Assembly (NCBI GenBank): GCA_009929735.1
Contig: RZZU01000004.1
Coordinates: 1-64,000, forward strand
Direction of reading: 5' to 3'
Source of the DNA: Clostridia bacterium
GTDB lineage: Bacteria; Bacillota; Clostridia; Lachnospirales; Anaerotignaceae
DNA length: 64,000 nt
Part shown: positions 26,926 through 34,925 of the stretch, in pieces
How positions within the stretch are numbered: the first letter of the stretch is position 1
How the letters are laid out: each line of letters begins with the position of its first letter
Notes under the pieces: generated by a model
What the model saw: the letters and a program-made list of their open reading frames with translations, nothing else
Told to the model about the DNA's origin: nothing
Database searches by the model: none
Program-made: the position numbers and the translations under genes

Positions 26926-28815
26926 ATGTCGGAACCAATTTCAGATAAAAAGGAAAATCAAATGGTACGTTTTCTAAAAAAACACAGCCTATGGGTATTA
27001 TTCGTGGCAGTATCCGTTTTTGTAACGGGATTGGTCTTTTTAATCACTTCTAATCATCTGTTTTGGCTAGCAATAAAAATTGTTAAAAATCCCACCTTGC
27101 TTTTTTTAAACATTCTGCCTGTTTTCCTATTGATCGGGCTTACCTATTTTTTATCTGGGAGAACTGCTTTTTCCATCACCTTAACCGCAGCATTCTTTGC
27201 TTTTCTTGCGGTTGCGGATAAGGTTAAAATTATCATGCGGCAAGAGCCCCTGCTCCCCGGGGATTTAGCTTTGGCAAAAGAAGCACTGGCTATTGTAAAA
27301 AACTTTCCCCACTTTCAGCATTTTCTTGTGACTGCATTTCTCATTGGACTGCTGGCGGCTATGATTATTTCATTCTATTTTTCAAAAAACGAAAAACCTA
27401 GCTGGAAAACACGAATTCTAGGGTGCCTTATTTTTCTCTTGACAGGCTTTGGTGCAAACGCTTATTGGTATGCCAATAAAGACTTATATGACAGCTATCC
27501 TGTTATTGAAAGCCCTTATTTTGAAGTAAACCAATATAATTCAAAAGGCTTAATTTATTCTTTCTGCCATCAATATAACATCTCAAGAATAACGCCCCCA
27601 GAGGGTTATAACAAATCTACCTTTGAACAGTTAGAAGCAGCCCCGTCCTCAACTATCGCAAACAATAAACCGCATATTATCATGATTATGGGCGAGGCAT
27701 TTTCCGATTTAAGCAATAACGAGAATTTGAATTTTACAAACTATCGGGATCCACTCCAAAATTTCAAGGAAATGGCAGGCAGTGAAAATGCCGTCAGCGG
27801 CAAAATTGTCGTTCCGGGATTTGGTGGCGGTACCTCAAATACGGAGTATGATGTGCTCACGGCTTGCTCCACAAGATATTTGAATAACCCTCTGCCTTCT
27901 TATAATTTCATCCATCAGCCTTTCGATGCACTACCTCGCAGGCTGGAACAAATCGGCTACGAAACGCAAGCGATCCACCCCGGCTATCAATGGTTTTATA
28001 ATCGCCAAAACGTTTATCCAGATTTGGGCTTTGACAACTCCTATTTTTTAGAGGATTCCTTTGATTTGGAAACACAGGGACTAGGAGGATACATTAACGA
28101 AACCGTAACGATGGATAAAATTCTAGAAACTTTGGATACGCATTTGAAAACAAAAGATACGCCGCTGTTTTCTTTTACCGTAACCATACAAAACCATGGG
28201 CCCTATGATAATCGTTACGGTATTCTTCCCCAAAATTTTGATACAACCATTCCCTTGTCGGACGCGGAAAAAAATTTATTGACGCAGTATTTTAAAGGAA
28301 TCAATGATGCGGATACGGAGTTGGGACGATTAAGAGATTATGCTCAGGCAAGCACCGAACCCATTGTTGTTGTATATTATGGGGATCATCTTCCTGGTTT
28401 TTCAAACGGCATGGATTTCTTTCGCCTTCTGGATTATCCCATTGACCCCAACGGTACCTTGGAGGAACGCCTCGCTTTGTATGAAACACCCTTTCTTATC
28501 TGGCAAAATGATGCCGCAAAAGAACAGTGCGATTTTACCGAAACAGCTAAGCAGGCAGATCTGCCGGAATCAGGTGTGATCAGTGCCGAGTATTTAGGGG
28601 CATTATTGACGCAGCTTTTAGAAATGAAGGGTATCTCTCCTTTATATGACTATGTCAATGAATCACGTCAGCTTCTTCCTGCAAGCACAAGCAATATTTT
28701 TGTTGACGGCAACGGAAATTTTTCAGATTCAGCAACAGACGAGCAAAAGGAGATTGTCCGCAAGCTTAGTGCATGGCAATATTACAAGCTTTTTGATCAG
28801 TCAAAGGTTAAATAA
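26926..28815 (+). CDS. LTA synthase-family sulfatase (phosphoglycerol transferase)
   Basis: This 629-residue protein has five N-terminal membrane segments (residues about 15-220) followed by an extracellular sulfatase-fold domain (about 240-600). Motifs MIMGEAFSDLSN near 250, FGGGTSNTEYDVLT near 300 (containing the likely nucleophile threonine), VTIQNHGPYDN near 420 and VVYYGDHLPGF near 480 match LtaS/MdoB-type metal sites. Such enzymes polymerise or transfer glycerol-phosphate from phosphatidylglycerol. Of two adjacent ATGs, the second (26926) has the better 7-base spacing from GGAGGT. It is monocistronic with its own promoter and terminator. The exact acceptor (lipoteichoic acid or another glycolipid) is unknown. 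Confidence 0.9.
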   Translation: MSEPISDKKENQMVRFLKKHSLWVLFVAVSVFVTGLVFLITSNHLFWLAIKIVKNPTLLFLNILPVFLLIGLTYFLSGRTAFSITLTAAFFAFLAVADKVKIIMRQEPLLPGDLALAKEALAIVKNFPHFQHFLVTAFLIGLLAAMIISFYFSKNEKPSWKTRILGCLIFLLTGFGANAYWYANKDLYDSYPVIESPYFEVNQYNSKGLIYSFCHQYNISRITPPEGYNKSTFEQLEAAPSSTIANNKPHIIMIMGEAFSDLSNNENLNFTNYRDPLQNFKEMAGSENAVSGKIVVPGFGGGTSNTEYDVLTACSTRYLNNPLPSYNFIHQPFDALPRRLEQIGYETQAIHPGYQWFYNRQNVYPDLGFDNSYFLEDSFDLETQGLGGYINETVTMDKILETLDTHLKTKDTPLFSFTVTIQNHGPYDNRYGILPQNFDTTIPLSDAEKNLLTQYFKGINDADTELGRLRDYAQASTEPIVVVYYGDHLPGFSNGMDFFRLLDYPIDPNGTLEERLALYETPFLIWQNDAAKEQCDFTETAKQADLPESGVISAEYLGALLTQLLEMKGISPLYDYVNESRQLLPASTSNIFVDGNGNFSDSATDEQKEIVRKLSAWQYYKLFDQSKVK

Positions 28816-28831
28816 ATTTCACTTATTTTTA

Positions 28832-28859
28832 ACGACGGGAAATATTCCGTCGTTTTTTT
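28832..28859 (+). terminator. Intrinsic terminator of the LTA-synthase-like gene
   Basis: An ACGACGG/CCGTCGT stem is followed by seven T residues, 17 bases after the stop codon. The 28860-29082 stretch beyond it is AT-rich with no gene seen. Confidence 0.9.
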
Positions 28860-29082
28860 CATTTTAGTAAACTTTCCAAGAATATTAAATTCGTACAGCC
28901 CTTGTGAAACAACCAAAAAATTGTATCAATTTTTGAACAAAAAACAAAATCTAATTTAAGTATTATTTGTAAAAATACACGTTTTTTTTCCCTTTTTTAG
29001 GTAAAATGCAATGTTCTTTGTTGGTTTTTTTGCTTCAACCACTATAACGTACAAAAAAAATATATTTTTTTTCATTTTTTTA

Positions 29083-29111
29083 TTGAAATTGATTAAAAAA
29101 TCATGTAGAAT
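29083..29111 (+). promoter_or_regulatory. Sigma-A promoter of the NSS symporter gene
   Basis: TTGAAA (29083-29088) and TAGAAT (29106-29111) are 17 bases apart. Transcription would start near 29118, leaving a 5' leader of about 210 bases. Confidence 0.7.
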
Positions 29112-29117
29112 AAAAAC

Positions 29118-29330
29118 GATCCATCATCATCTGGAGTTTATGGAGATTGTATGAAATATGTTTCGCGTCACTATAGTGTCGCATTGCATCACAAATGCAG
29201 TTCAGCATGAAGGGAGGGACTTAAGGTGTAGCATTTTATCGTCACAGGAAACTATTCGTGGCGAATCGTTGCTGGATGGATGTGGCTTTTTAGCCGAAAC
29301 GAAATTATTCATTTTTTAAGGAGGAATTAT
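29118..29330 (+). promoter_or_regulatory. Long structured 5' leader of the NSS symporter gene
   Basis: The leader holds an inverted repeat at 29165-29182 (GCG.CAC/GTG.CGC), a second hairpin GCATT/AATGC (29181-29198) sharing bases 29181-29182 with the first, and a TCGTCAC/GTGGCGA hairpin (29239-29264). A weak GGCT/AGCC hairpin lies near 29284. The first two are mutually exclusive. I see no clear intrinsic terminator and it does not match a riboswitch class I recognise. Confidence 0.45.
29151..29210 (+). CDS. Candidate 19-residue leader peptide before the NSS symporter
   Basis: ATG at 29151 follows GGAG by 5 bases and reads MKYVSRHYSVALHHKCSSA then TGA. It contains three histidines and two tyrosines. 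It overlaps the first two leader hairpins, so its translation would disturb them. Whether it is translated is unknown; similar short frames occur by chance. Confidence 0.35.
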   Translation: MKYVSRHYSVALHHKCSSA

Positions 29331-30719
29331 ATGTCAGCATCATTAGAAAACCGCGGTCAATTTGGATCCAAACTAGGCTTTATCCTTTCTGCGGCTGGAT
29401 CTGCAGTAGGTCTCGGAAACATCTGGAAATTCCCCGGCAAAGCATACAATAACGGCGGCGGCTCTTTCCTGGTTATCTACATACTTATGGTAGCTATCAT
29501 TGGTACTACAGTAATGCTTGCAGAATTTGTGCTCGGTCGTAAAACGCAAAAGAACGCTGTTGGCGCTCTGCGTGAACTAAACGCTAAATATTCTTGGGTT
29601 GGCGGTCTGGGAATTTTAACAGGTTTTATTATTCTTTGCTATTACTGCCAGGTTGGCGGCTGGACAATCAAGTATATCGTTGCTTATCTCACAGATTCCG
29701 CAACCGTATACGCAGATCCTACTGCTTACTTCCTGAATATGTTAGGTGTGAATGGTTTCCCTCTTGAAGGCGCAATCATTTATCCACTTATTTTCCTTGC
29801 ATTAACATCATTTATTATTAGCCGTGGTGTTGCAGATGGTATTGAAAAACTCAGTAAATTCCTTATGCCTTTACTGTTTATCTTGTTAATTGGTTTGATG
29901 CTTCGTGCTTGTACATTGCCCGGCGCTGGCGAAGGTGTTGCTTATATGTTCCACTTCGACCCATCCACAATTAATGGCAATTCTTTCCTTGTAGCACTTG
30001 GTCAGGCATTCTTCTCTCTTTCTTTGGGTATGGGCGTTATGATTACTTATGCTTCTTACCTGAGCAAAGAGGATAACTTAATCAGCAATACTGGTGTTGT
30101 TTGTGTACTGGATACCTTAGTAGCTTTGTTTGCTGGTTTCATGATTATCCCTGCTGTATTTGCAACAGGTATTGACCCTGGTATGGGCGGTGGCTTCGCT
30201 TTTGCAACCTTGGCGGGCGTATTTATGTCAATTCCGGGCGGTACTATTTTCGGTTTATTGTTCTACGCACTGCTGTTCTTTGCTGCGATTACATCCTCCA
30301 TCTCCATTTTGGAAGGCACTGTAGCCTTTCTGGTTGAAGAAAAAGGTATGGAACGTAAGAAAACAGTTGTTTATGTTTCCGTCGTTCTGTTTGTCATCGG
30401 TATTTTCTACACTCTGTCTCAGGCATACCTGCCAATCAAGGGTATCTGGTGGTCATTGGATGGTGTTCAGTTCCCTATTTTCGGTGACTTTATGGAATAC
30501 CTGACTGACCGTTTGCTGTTGCCTTTCGGCGCATTCTTTACAACAGTATTCGTTGGTTGGATTTGGGGTACAGATAATGCAATTAAAGAGGCAACCTCTG
30601 ACGGAAAATACAAGTTTGGTCTCGCTCCTGCTTGGGCATTCCTTGTAAAATTTGCGGCTCCTGTTGCTATCTTGTGCATCATTGTAGCCGGATTACTCTT
30701 AGGTATGTCTATTTCCTAA
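29331..30719 (+). CDS. Neurotransmitter:sodium symporter (NSS/SNF) family transporter
   Basis: This 462-residue membrane protein has 11-12 hydrophobic segments. The N-terminal signature GSAVGLGNIWKFPG (residues about 20-33), with the unwound TM1 sodium/substrate site and NGGGSF after it, is diagnostic of LeuT-type transporters. They import amino acids (Trp, Leu, Tyr, Met and others) with Na+. AAGGAGG precedes ATG 29331 by 8 bases; an upstream in-frame start lies inside the leader. It is a single-gene unit. The substrate is not predictable; its gene is preceded by an unusually long leader. Confidence 0.95.
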   Translation: MSASLENRGQFGSKLGFILSAAGSAVGLGNIWKFPGKAYNNGGGSFLVIYILMVAIIGTTVMLAEFVLGRKTQKNAVGALRELNAKYSWVGGLGILTGFIILCYYCQVGGWTIKYIVAYLTDSATVYADPTAYFLNMLGVNGFPLEGAIIYPLIFLALTSFIISRGVADGIEKLSKFLMPLLFILLIGLMLRACTLPGAGEGVAYMFHFDPSTINGNSFLVALGQAFFSLSLGMGVMITYASYLSKEDNLISNTGVVCVLDTLVALFAGFMIIPAVFATGIDPGMGGGFAFATLAGVFMSIPGGTIFGLLFYALLFFAAITSSISILEGTVAFLVEEKGMERKKTVVYVSVVLFVIGIFYTLSQAYLPIKGIWWSLDGVQFPIFGDFMEYLTDRLLLPFGAFFTTVFVGWIWGTDNAIKEATSDGKYKFGLAPAWAFLVKFAAPVAILCIIVAGLLLGMSIS

Positions 30720-30759
30720 TATTGATTTGATTTTTAATAAACATATCAGATAAAATTTA

Positions 30760-30797
30760 AAGCGATAATCATAAAAATATGATTATCGCTTTTTTTG
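30760..30797 (+). terminator. Intrinsic terminator of the NSS symporter gene
   Basis: An AAGCGATAATCAT/ATGATTATCGCTT stem of 13 bp is followed by a T run. The next 250 bases (30798-31045) between convergent genes show no gene. Confidence 0.92.
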
Positions 30798-31045
30798 TTT
30801 CCCAAATTTAAGCAAAACATAGTCCCTTCCTTCGTAAATTATCAAAGTATAACTATAATTCATTATTATCTGTGAAATTCATATTCTAAAGCCTTAGTAA
30901 TCCATCACAAAACTTTTTCTTTCATACCGCACCTCCCTTTGTATCAAAATTTCCCGATCTCATACATTGCCACACGCATAATTTTTTGACGCCGTAGCCT
31001 TTTTTACATTTCTTCTCTCTGAATCATAAATTGTATTACTAAACT

Positions 31046-31086
31046 ATAAAAAAAAGCGATAACAAGCATTTCTACATTGTTATCAC
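31046..31086 (-). terminator. Intrinsic terminator of mgtE
   Basis: Read leftward, GATAACAA/TTGTTATC closes an 11-base loop and, after GC, runs into eight T residues. Confidence 0.85.
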
Positions 31087-31129
31087 TTCTATAAAACAAA
31101 TTTGATTTTATTGTATCACTTCACCGAGC

Positions 31130-32485
31130 TTATAAAACCAAAGTTGCTGCAATGCTAAAATAAATTACCAGCGCAACCGCATCCACAACCGTTGAAATCA
31201 GAGGGCCTGCCATCATTGCAGGGTCAAGCCTCAAGGTCTTGGCTAATATTGGAAGCAAACAACCAATGGTCTTTGCCAAAACAACAACAGCAGCCATGCT
31301 CAGTGATACAGAGAAATTAATCCAAAATCCCGTATTTCGATTCACCAAAGTCATCTTCAGCATATTAATCATTCCTAGAGCAATTCCGCAAAGAACGCCA
31401 ACACGGATTTCCTTCCAGACAACCTTAAATGCATCCTTGATTCCTATTTCCCCCAAAGCCATACCACGAATAATCATCGTAGACGCCTGAGAGCCGGCAT
31501 TACCGCCTGTGCCTGTAATAATGGGGATAAAGCCAGAAAGCACCACAGCTGCCTCCAAAAGGCTGTTAAACCGCCCAATGACAAAACTGCTTAGGGTTCC
31601 AGAAACCATTAATACCGATAGCCAAACAATTCTATTTTTCGCAAGTATCATGACAGAAGTCTTTAAGTATTCCTCATCAGATGGAATTAACGCCGCCATC
31701 TTTTCCATATCTTCTGTTGTTTCCTGCTCGATAACATCCACGATATCATCGAATGTAATAATACCAACCAAACGCCCCTCTGTATCCACAACAGGCAAAG
31801 CCATCCAGTTGTATTTCTTAAAACTATTTGCAACCTCTTCCTGATCATCCGTGGTTAGTACCGAAACAACATCGTCCTGCATTAGTTCTTCAATGGTATC
31901 ATCATCTGAAGCACAAATCAGCGTTCGTAACGGTACAACCCCAATCAGCTTGCTTTGCACATCGATTACATAACAGGTATAAATCGTTTCTTTATCCGTC
32001 CCCGTTTGTTTAATCTGCTTCATCGCATTGGCAACTGTCATGTTGCTGCGCAGCTTTACAAACTCAATAGTCATCAGACTTCCTGCTGAGTTTTCAGGAT
32101 AATTCAAAAAACGGTTAATCAACTTTCTTGTTTCAGCATCCGTATTTCGCAAAACCTTCTTTACAAGATTTGCGGGAGCCTCCTCCAAAAAATCCACTGT
32201 ATCATCCAAAAACATTTCATCCACAATATTACGAACCTCACGATCCGTTATAGAATGCACAATATGCTCTTGCGTATCGCTATCCATATAGGAAAAAACA
32301 TCGGCTGCCATATCTTTGGTAAGCAAGCGAAAAACAAACAACTGTTTTTCCGAAGTCAATTCCTCAAAATATTCTGCCACATTGGCTGGCTGCTCCGAGT
32401 TCATTTCCTCTTTTAAGCGAGCATACTCCCCCGATTCCATCAGCTTGTTTAAAAAATCAAATAATTCCTGCATTTCCTCCATCAT
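31130..32485 (-). CDS. mgtE: Magnesium transporter MgtE
   Basis: This 451-residue Mg2+ channel has an acidic N domain (about 1-130), two CBS domains (about 135-255, which bind Mg2+ and close the pore) and five C-terminal membrane segments (about 285-450) with the pore motif PIITGTGGNAGSQAST and the closing LDPAMMAGPLISTVVDA. Domain order and length are standard. Several in-frame ATGs crowd the start (32485, 32482, 32473); the exact one is uncertain because GAGG-type sites overlap. It is preceded by a promoter, a 33-codon leader ORF and an intrinsic terminator, so expression probably depends on read-through. No M-box riboswitch was recognised. Confidence 0.95.
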   Translation of the reverse strand: MMEEMQELFDFLNKLMESGEYARLKEEMNSEQPANVAEYFEELTSEKQLFVFRLLTKDMAADVFSYMDSDTQEHIVHSITDREVRNIVDEMFLDDTVDFLEEAPANLVKKVLRNTDAETRKLINRFLNYPENSAGSLMTIEFVKLRSNMTVANAMKQIKQTGTDKETIYTCYVIDVQSKLIGVVPLRTLICASDDDTIEELMQDDVVSVLTTDDQEEVANSFKKYNWMALPVVDTEGRLVGIITFDDIVDVIEQETTEDMEKMAALIPSDEEYLKTSVMILAKNRIVWLSVLMVSGTLSSFVIGRFNSLLEAAVVLSGFIPIITGTGGNAGSQASTMIIRGMALGEIGIKDAFKVVWKEIRVGVLCGIALGMINMLKMTLVNRNTGFWINFSVSLSMAAVVVLAKTIGCLLPILAKTLRLDPAMMAGPLISTVVDAVALVIYFSIAATLVL

Positions 32486-32503
32486 TCCTCACCCCATTCA
32501 AAT

Positions 32504-32541
32504 AAAAAAACACAGCTTATTTTCTGCAAATCAGCCGTGTT
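32504..32541 (-). terminator. Terminator between the leader ORF and mgtE (probable attenuator)
   Basis: Read leftward, AACACGGCT (32541-32533) pairs with AGCTGTGTT (32517-32509), nine pairs with one G-U, followed by a T run, 19 bases before the mgtE start. It must be overcome for mgtE to be transcribed from the promoter at 32715. Confidence 0.85.
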
Positions 32542-32609
32542 TTATCCGAAAAAAGGCATACGAACCGAAAGGTCTAGCTCAAAAAATGAGGTACACCCAA
32601 ACACACGGC
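32534..32609 (-). promoter_or_regulatory. Candidate antiterminator pairing for mgtE
   Basis: GCCGTGT within leader codons 23-25 (32609-32603, leftward strand) is a perfect 7-bp complement of ACACGGC in the 5' arm of the terminator (32540-32534). Three more A-T pairs follow after a one-base bulge. This pairing excludes the terminator stem, which itself contains a G-U. A ribosome on the leader ORF would mask the upstream partner. Confidence 0.6.
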
Positions 32610-32675
32610 AATATTCAACTGATACGTTCGATAACTCTCAGGTTCTAAAGGAATGCTATCACTTTTACCGTCCAT
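32574..32675 (-). CDS. 33-residue leader peptide upstream of mgtE
   Basis: ATG at 32675 follows GAGGTGAT with good spacing and sits about 33 bases from the predicted transcription start. The peptide starts MDGKSDSIPLEPESYRTYQ and ends VPHFLS, then TAG. Its N-terminal third is acidic and contains two prolines (IPLEPE). In enterobacteria, the acidic/proline-rich MgtL leader makes ribosomes fall off at low Mg2+ and so switches on mgtA. The same logic would fit here: translation would cover the antiterminator arm and allow termination. The peptide itself is not one I recognise. Real translation is supported by the ribosome site and by the position between promoter and terminator. Confidence 0.65.
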   Translation of the reverse strand: MDGKSDSIPLEPESYRTYQLNIAVCLGVPHFLS

Positions 32676-32714
32676 TTTGATCACCTCTGCTTTTTTAAAA
32701 AAATTTACTAATCT

Positions 32715-32743
32715 AGTATATGCCCGAATAATTTTAGCGTCAA
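32715..32743 (-). promoter_or_regulatory. Sigma-A promoter of the leader-mgtE unit
   Basis: On the leftward strand TTGACG (32743-32738) and TATACT (32720-32715) are exactly 17 bases apart, close to consensus. Confidence 0.85.
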
Positions 32744-32793
32744 CACCATTTGTGAAAATTCTTCAAAAAATCCCCTTGCGCTTCATAATCCAT

Positions 32794-33069
32794 GTGCAAA
32801 ATACAAGTTCTCAAGCCTAAATTCTCAGGACTCTGTCCCAAACCCTGCAAGCGGGTCAAACACTTTTGCTCCGCAAAAGCTGCAAGGTTGCAGCCGCCCG
32901 GTCTTGGGCGGTGCAGTTTTGAAAAGGCTTGAGCGAAACTTTATATACAAAAAAATACATTTTTTATATAACCAAAAATTGTATCTCCTATTTTAAAAGT
33001 TTTGCCCACCTTTTTTAAAGCGGTCGGTGGGTATGGCTGAATCTCACAATCTAACTTTGTATTTTGCAC
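32794..33069. repeat. Hairpin-string repeat, copy C, inside imperfect terminal inverted repeats
   Basis: GTGCAAAATACAAGTT (32794-32809) and its near-complement AACTTTGTATTTTGCAC (33053-33069) bracket about 275 bp. A second inverted pair CTCAAGCCT/AGGCTTGAG (32810-32818, 32925-32933) encloses the core. Within it are hairpins ACCC/GGGT, CTTTTGC/GCAAAAG (32863-32879), TGCAA/TTGCA (32881-32892) and CCGCCC/GGGCGG (32893-32911). The core aligns with copies A (37.3-37.8 kb) and B (42.3-42.6 kb). No coding frame is supported. Confidence 0.75.
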
Positions 33070-33107
33070 CTGTCTATCTGCTTCATCACAAAAAAGGAAT
33101 TAGATTT

Positions 33108-34457
33108 TCAATATCTCTTTAAGAAATTTCCAAATTTTGTATACTGCCCCAGCCAAGTCAAATCCACGGTCCCTGTTGGGCCATTTCTTTGCTTTGCAAT
33201 AATCAATTCCGCTTGATTCTTTTTCTCAGTATCAGGGAAATAATATTCATCCCGATAAAGAAAGGATACGACGTCCGCATCCTGCTCAATCGCACCAGAT
33301 TCACGCAAATCGGAGAGCATTGGTCTATGCTCACTTCTTTGCTCGCAGGCACGGCTAAGCTGAGATAAAGCAATCAAGGGGGCTTCCATCTCACGGGCAA
33401 TCGCCTTTAAATTACGGGAGATTTCCGAAATTTCCTGTTGTCTGGAATCTGTTTTACGATTGCCGCTCATTAACTGCAAGTAATCAATCACGATTAATCC
33501 CAGTCCTTTTTCCACCTTAAGCCGACGGCATTTTGAGCGTATATCCATGGGCGTAATGCCAGGAGTATCATCAATATAAATCGGCGCTTGAGAAAGAGGC
33601 CCCATCGCCCGAATCAAATCCTCCCAATCCTTATCGTTCAACTCACCCGTTCTGAGCTTTTGCGCATCCAGCATTGCTTCCGAACAAAGCATACGGTTAA
33701 CCAGCTGCTCTCGGCTCATTTCCAATGAAAAAACAGCCACAGGCACATTGTTTCTGATTGCCGCATTCTGTACGATATTTAACGCAAACGCTGTTTTCCC
33801 CATAGATGGACGGGCGGCAAGCAGAATTAAATCCGACTTTTGCAGCCCTGCTGTCTTTGCATCAAAATCAACAAAACCAGTAGGCACACCGGTTAATTTC
33901 CCCTTGGAGCGGTAAATATCTTCAATCTTTTCTATAGAACTGACAGCAATATCTCGAATTTGATGAAACTCCTCAGAATGGCGTTTCTGCATAATATCAA
34001 AGATGCCTTTTTCCGCCTGCTCCATGATGCTATTGATGGGTTCTTTCCCCTCATAGCTCAACTGAGAGATGTTTCCCGCTGTACGAATCAATCGCCGTAA
34101 CACGGATTTTTCTTCAACAATTGCCGCATAGTGCCGCACATTTACTGAGCTGCCCACCGCAGTTGAAAGGACTCCCAAAAATGATACCCCTCCGATTTGC
34201 TCAAATGTCCCCTTTTCTTCCAGCTTGTTCTTCACCGTAACCACATCAATCGGTGATGCCTGACGGTACAATTCCTCCGCTGCCTCGAAAACCATTCTAT
34301 GGTCAGGGCGATAAAAATCCTCACCCGAGAGAATTTCAAGGGCAACCGCTGCCGCTTCCCTGTCTAAAAACATAGAGCCTAATACAGCCTGTTCCGCTGT
34401 TTCATCATGAGGCGGCACGCCACGGATCGTTTCATTTTGTTTTCCTTGCTGTTCCAT
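33108..34457 (-). CDS. dnaB: Replicative DNA helicase DnaB
   Basis: This 449-residue ring helicase unwinds DNA at the replication fork. The N-terminal DnaB domain (PPHDETAEQAVLGSMFLD) is followed by a RecA-like motor with Walker A AARPSMGKTAFALN near 212, Walker B IVIDYLQLMSG near 310, and the LRESGAIEQDADVV arginine-finger region near 380. Start 34457 is chosen for GGAGG 8 bases upstream. It follows rplI by 20 bases, the classic rplI-dnaB order, and ends the gdpP-rplI-dnaB unit. Confidence 0.97.
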   Translation of the reverse strand: MEQQGKQNETIRGVPPHDETAEQAVLGSMFLDREAAAVALEILSGEDFYRPDHRMVFEAAEELYRQASPIDVVTVKNKLEEKGTFEQIGGVSFLGVLSTAVGSSVNVRHYAAIVEEKSVLRRLIRTAGNISQLSYEGKEPINSIMEQAEKGIFDIMQKRHSEEFHQIRDIAVSSIEKIEDIYRSKGKLTGVPTGFVDFDAKTAGLQKSDLILLAARPSMGKTAFALNIVQNAAIRNNVPVAVFSLEMSREQLVNRMLCSEAMLDAQKLRTGELNDKDWEDLIRAMGPLSQAPIYIDDTPGITPMDIRSKCRRLKVEKGLGLIVIDYLQLMSGNRKTDSRQQEISEISRNLKAIAREMEAPLIALSQLSRACEQRSEHRPMLSDLRESGAIEQDADVVSFLYRDEYYFPDTEKKNQAELIIAKQRNGPTGTVDLTWLGQYTKFGNFLKRY

Positions 34458-34477
34458 GTATTCCGCCTCCGCTGTTA

Positions 34478-34924
34478 TCAAGCTTCAACAATCTTTATTG
34501 AAACCTCTGCTGTCACCTTAGGGTGCAGCTTAATGGTAGCCGTTCTTTCTCCGAGCATTTTAATTGGATCGCCGATGGAAACCTTCTTTTTGTCAATATC
34601 CAGCTTTGTTTGGTCTACAATTGCATCAGCAACCTCTTTATTGGTAACAGAACCGAATAATTTTCCGTTTCCGCCTGTTTTCACTTTAATTGTAACAACC
34701 TGCTCTTTTAAAACCGCTGCAATTTGCTGTGCATGTTCCAATTCCTCTTGTTTACGCTTTGCTTCGGCCTTCTGTTTTAACTCAAAGTCGTTCAAATTAG
34801 CCTTTGTTGCTTCCACCGCCAGCTTTTTGGGGAACAAAAAATTTTTTGCATAGCCTTCGCTTGCATTCACTAATTCACCTTTTTTACCAACACTTTTTAC
34901 ATCCTCTAATAAAATCACCTTCAT
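34478..34924 (-). CDS. rplI: 50S ribosomal protein L9
   Basis: This 148-residue protein binds 23S rRNA domain V and helps hold the reading frame. The N-terminal signature [30 protein letters not shown] (broken here by the usual turn) leads to a long central helix rich in K, E and A, then a C-terminal domain with [16 protein letters not shown]. Length is standard. Its start lies a single base behind the gdpP stop codon, so it is translationally linked to gdpP. Confidence 0.97.
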   Translation of the reverse strand: MKVILLEDVKSVGKKGELVNASEGYAKNFLFPKKLAVEATKANLNDFELKQKAEAKRKQEELEHAQQIAAVLKEQVVTIKVKTGGNGKLFGSVTNKEVADAIVDQTKLDIDKKKVSIGDPIKMLGERTATIKLHPKVTAEVSIKIVEA

Positions 34925-34925
34925 G

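Noticed and set aside
29118..29330. Glycine or lysine riboswitch or T-box before the NSS transporter
   Set aside because: None of the conserved core strings of these classes was recognised, and there is no T-box/terminator arrangement.
30798..31045. Small gene or RNA between the convergent NSS and mgtE terminators
   Set aside because: No frame with a ribosome site and no stable structure beyond the two terminators.
32486..32700. M-box or other known metal riboswitch before mgtE
   Set aside because: I could not find the M-box core motifs; the region is instead occupied by a ribosome site, a 33-codon ORF and a terminator.
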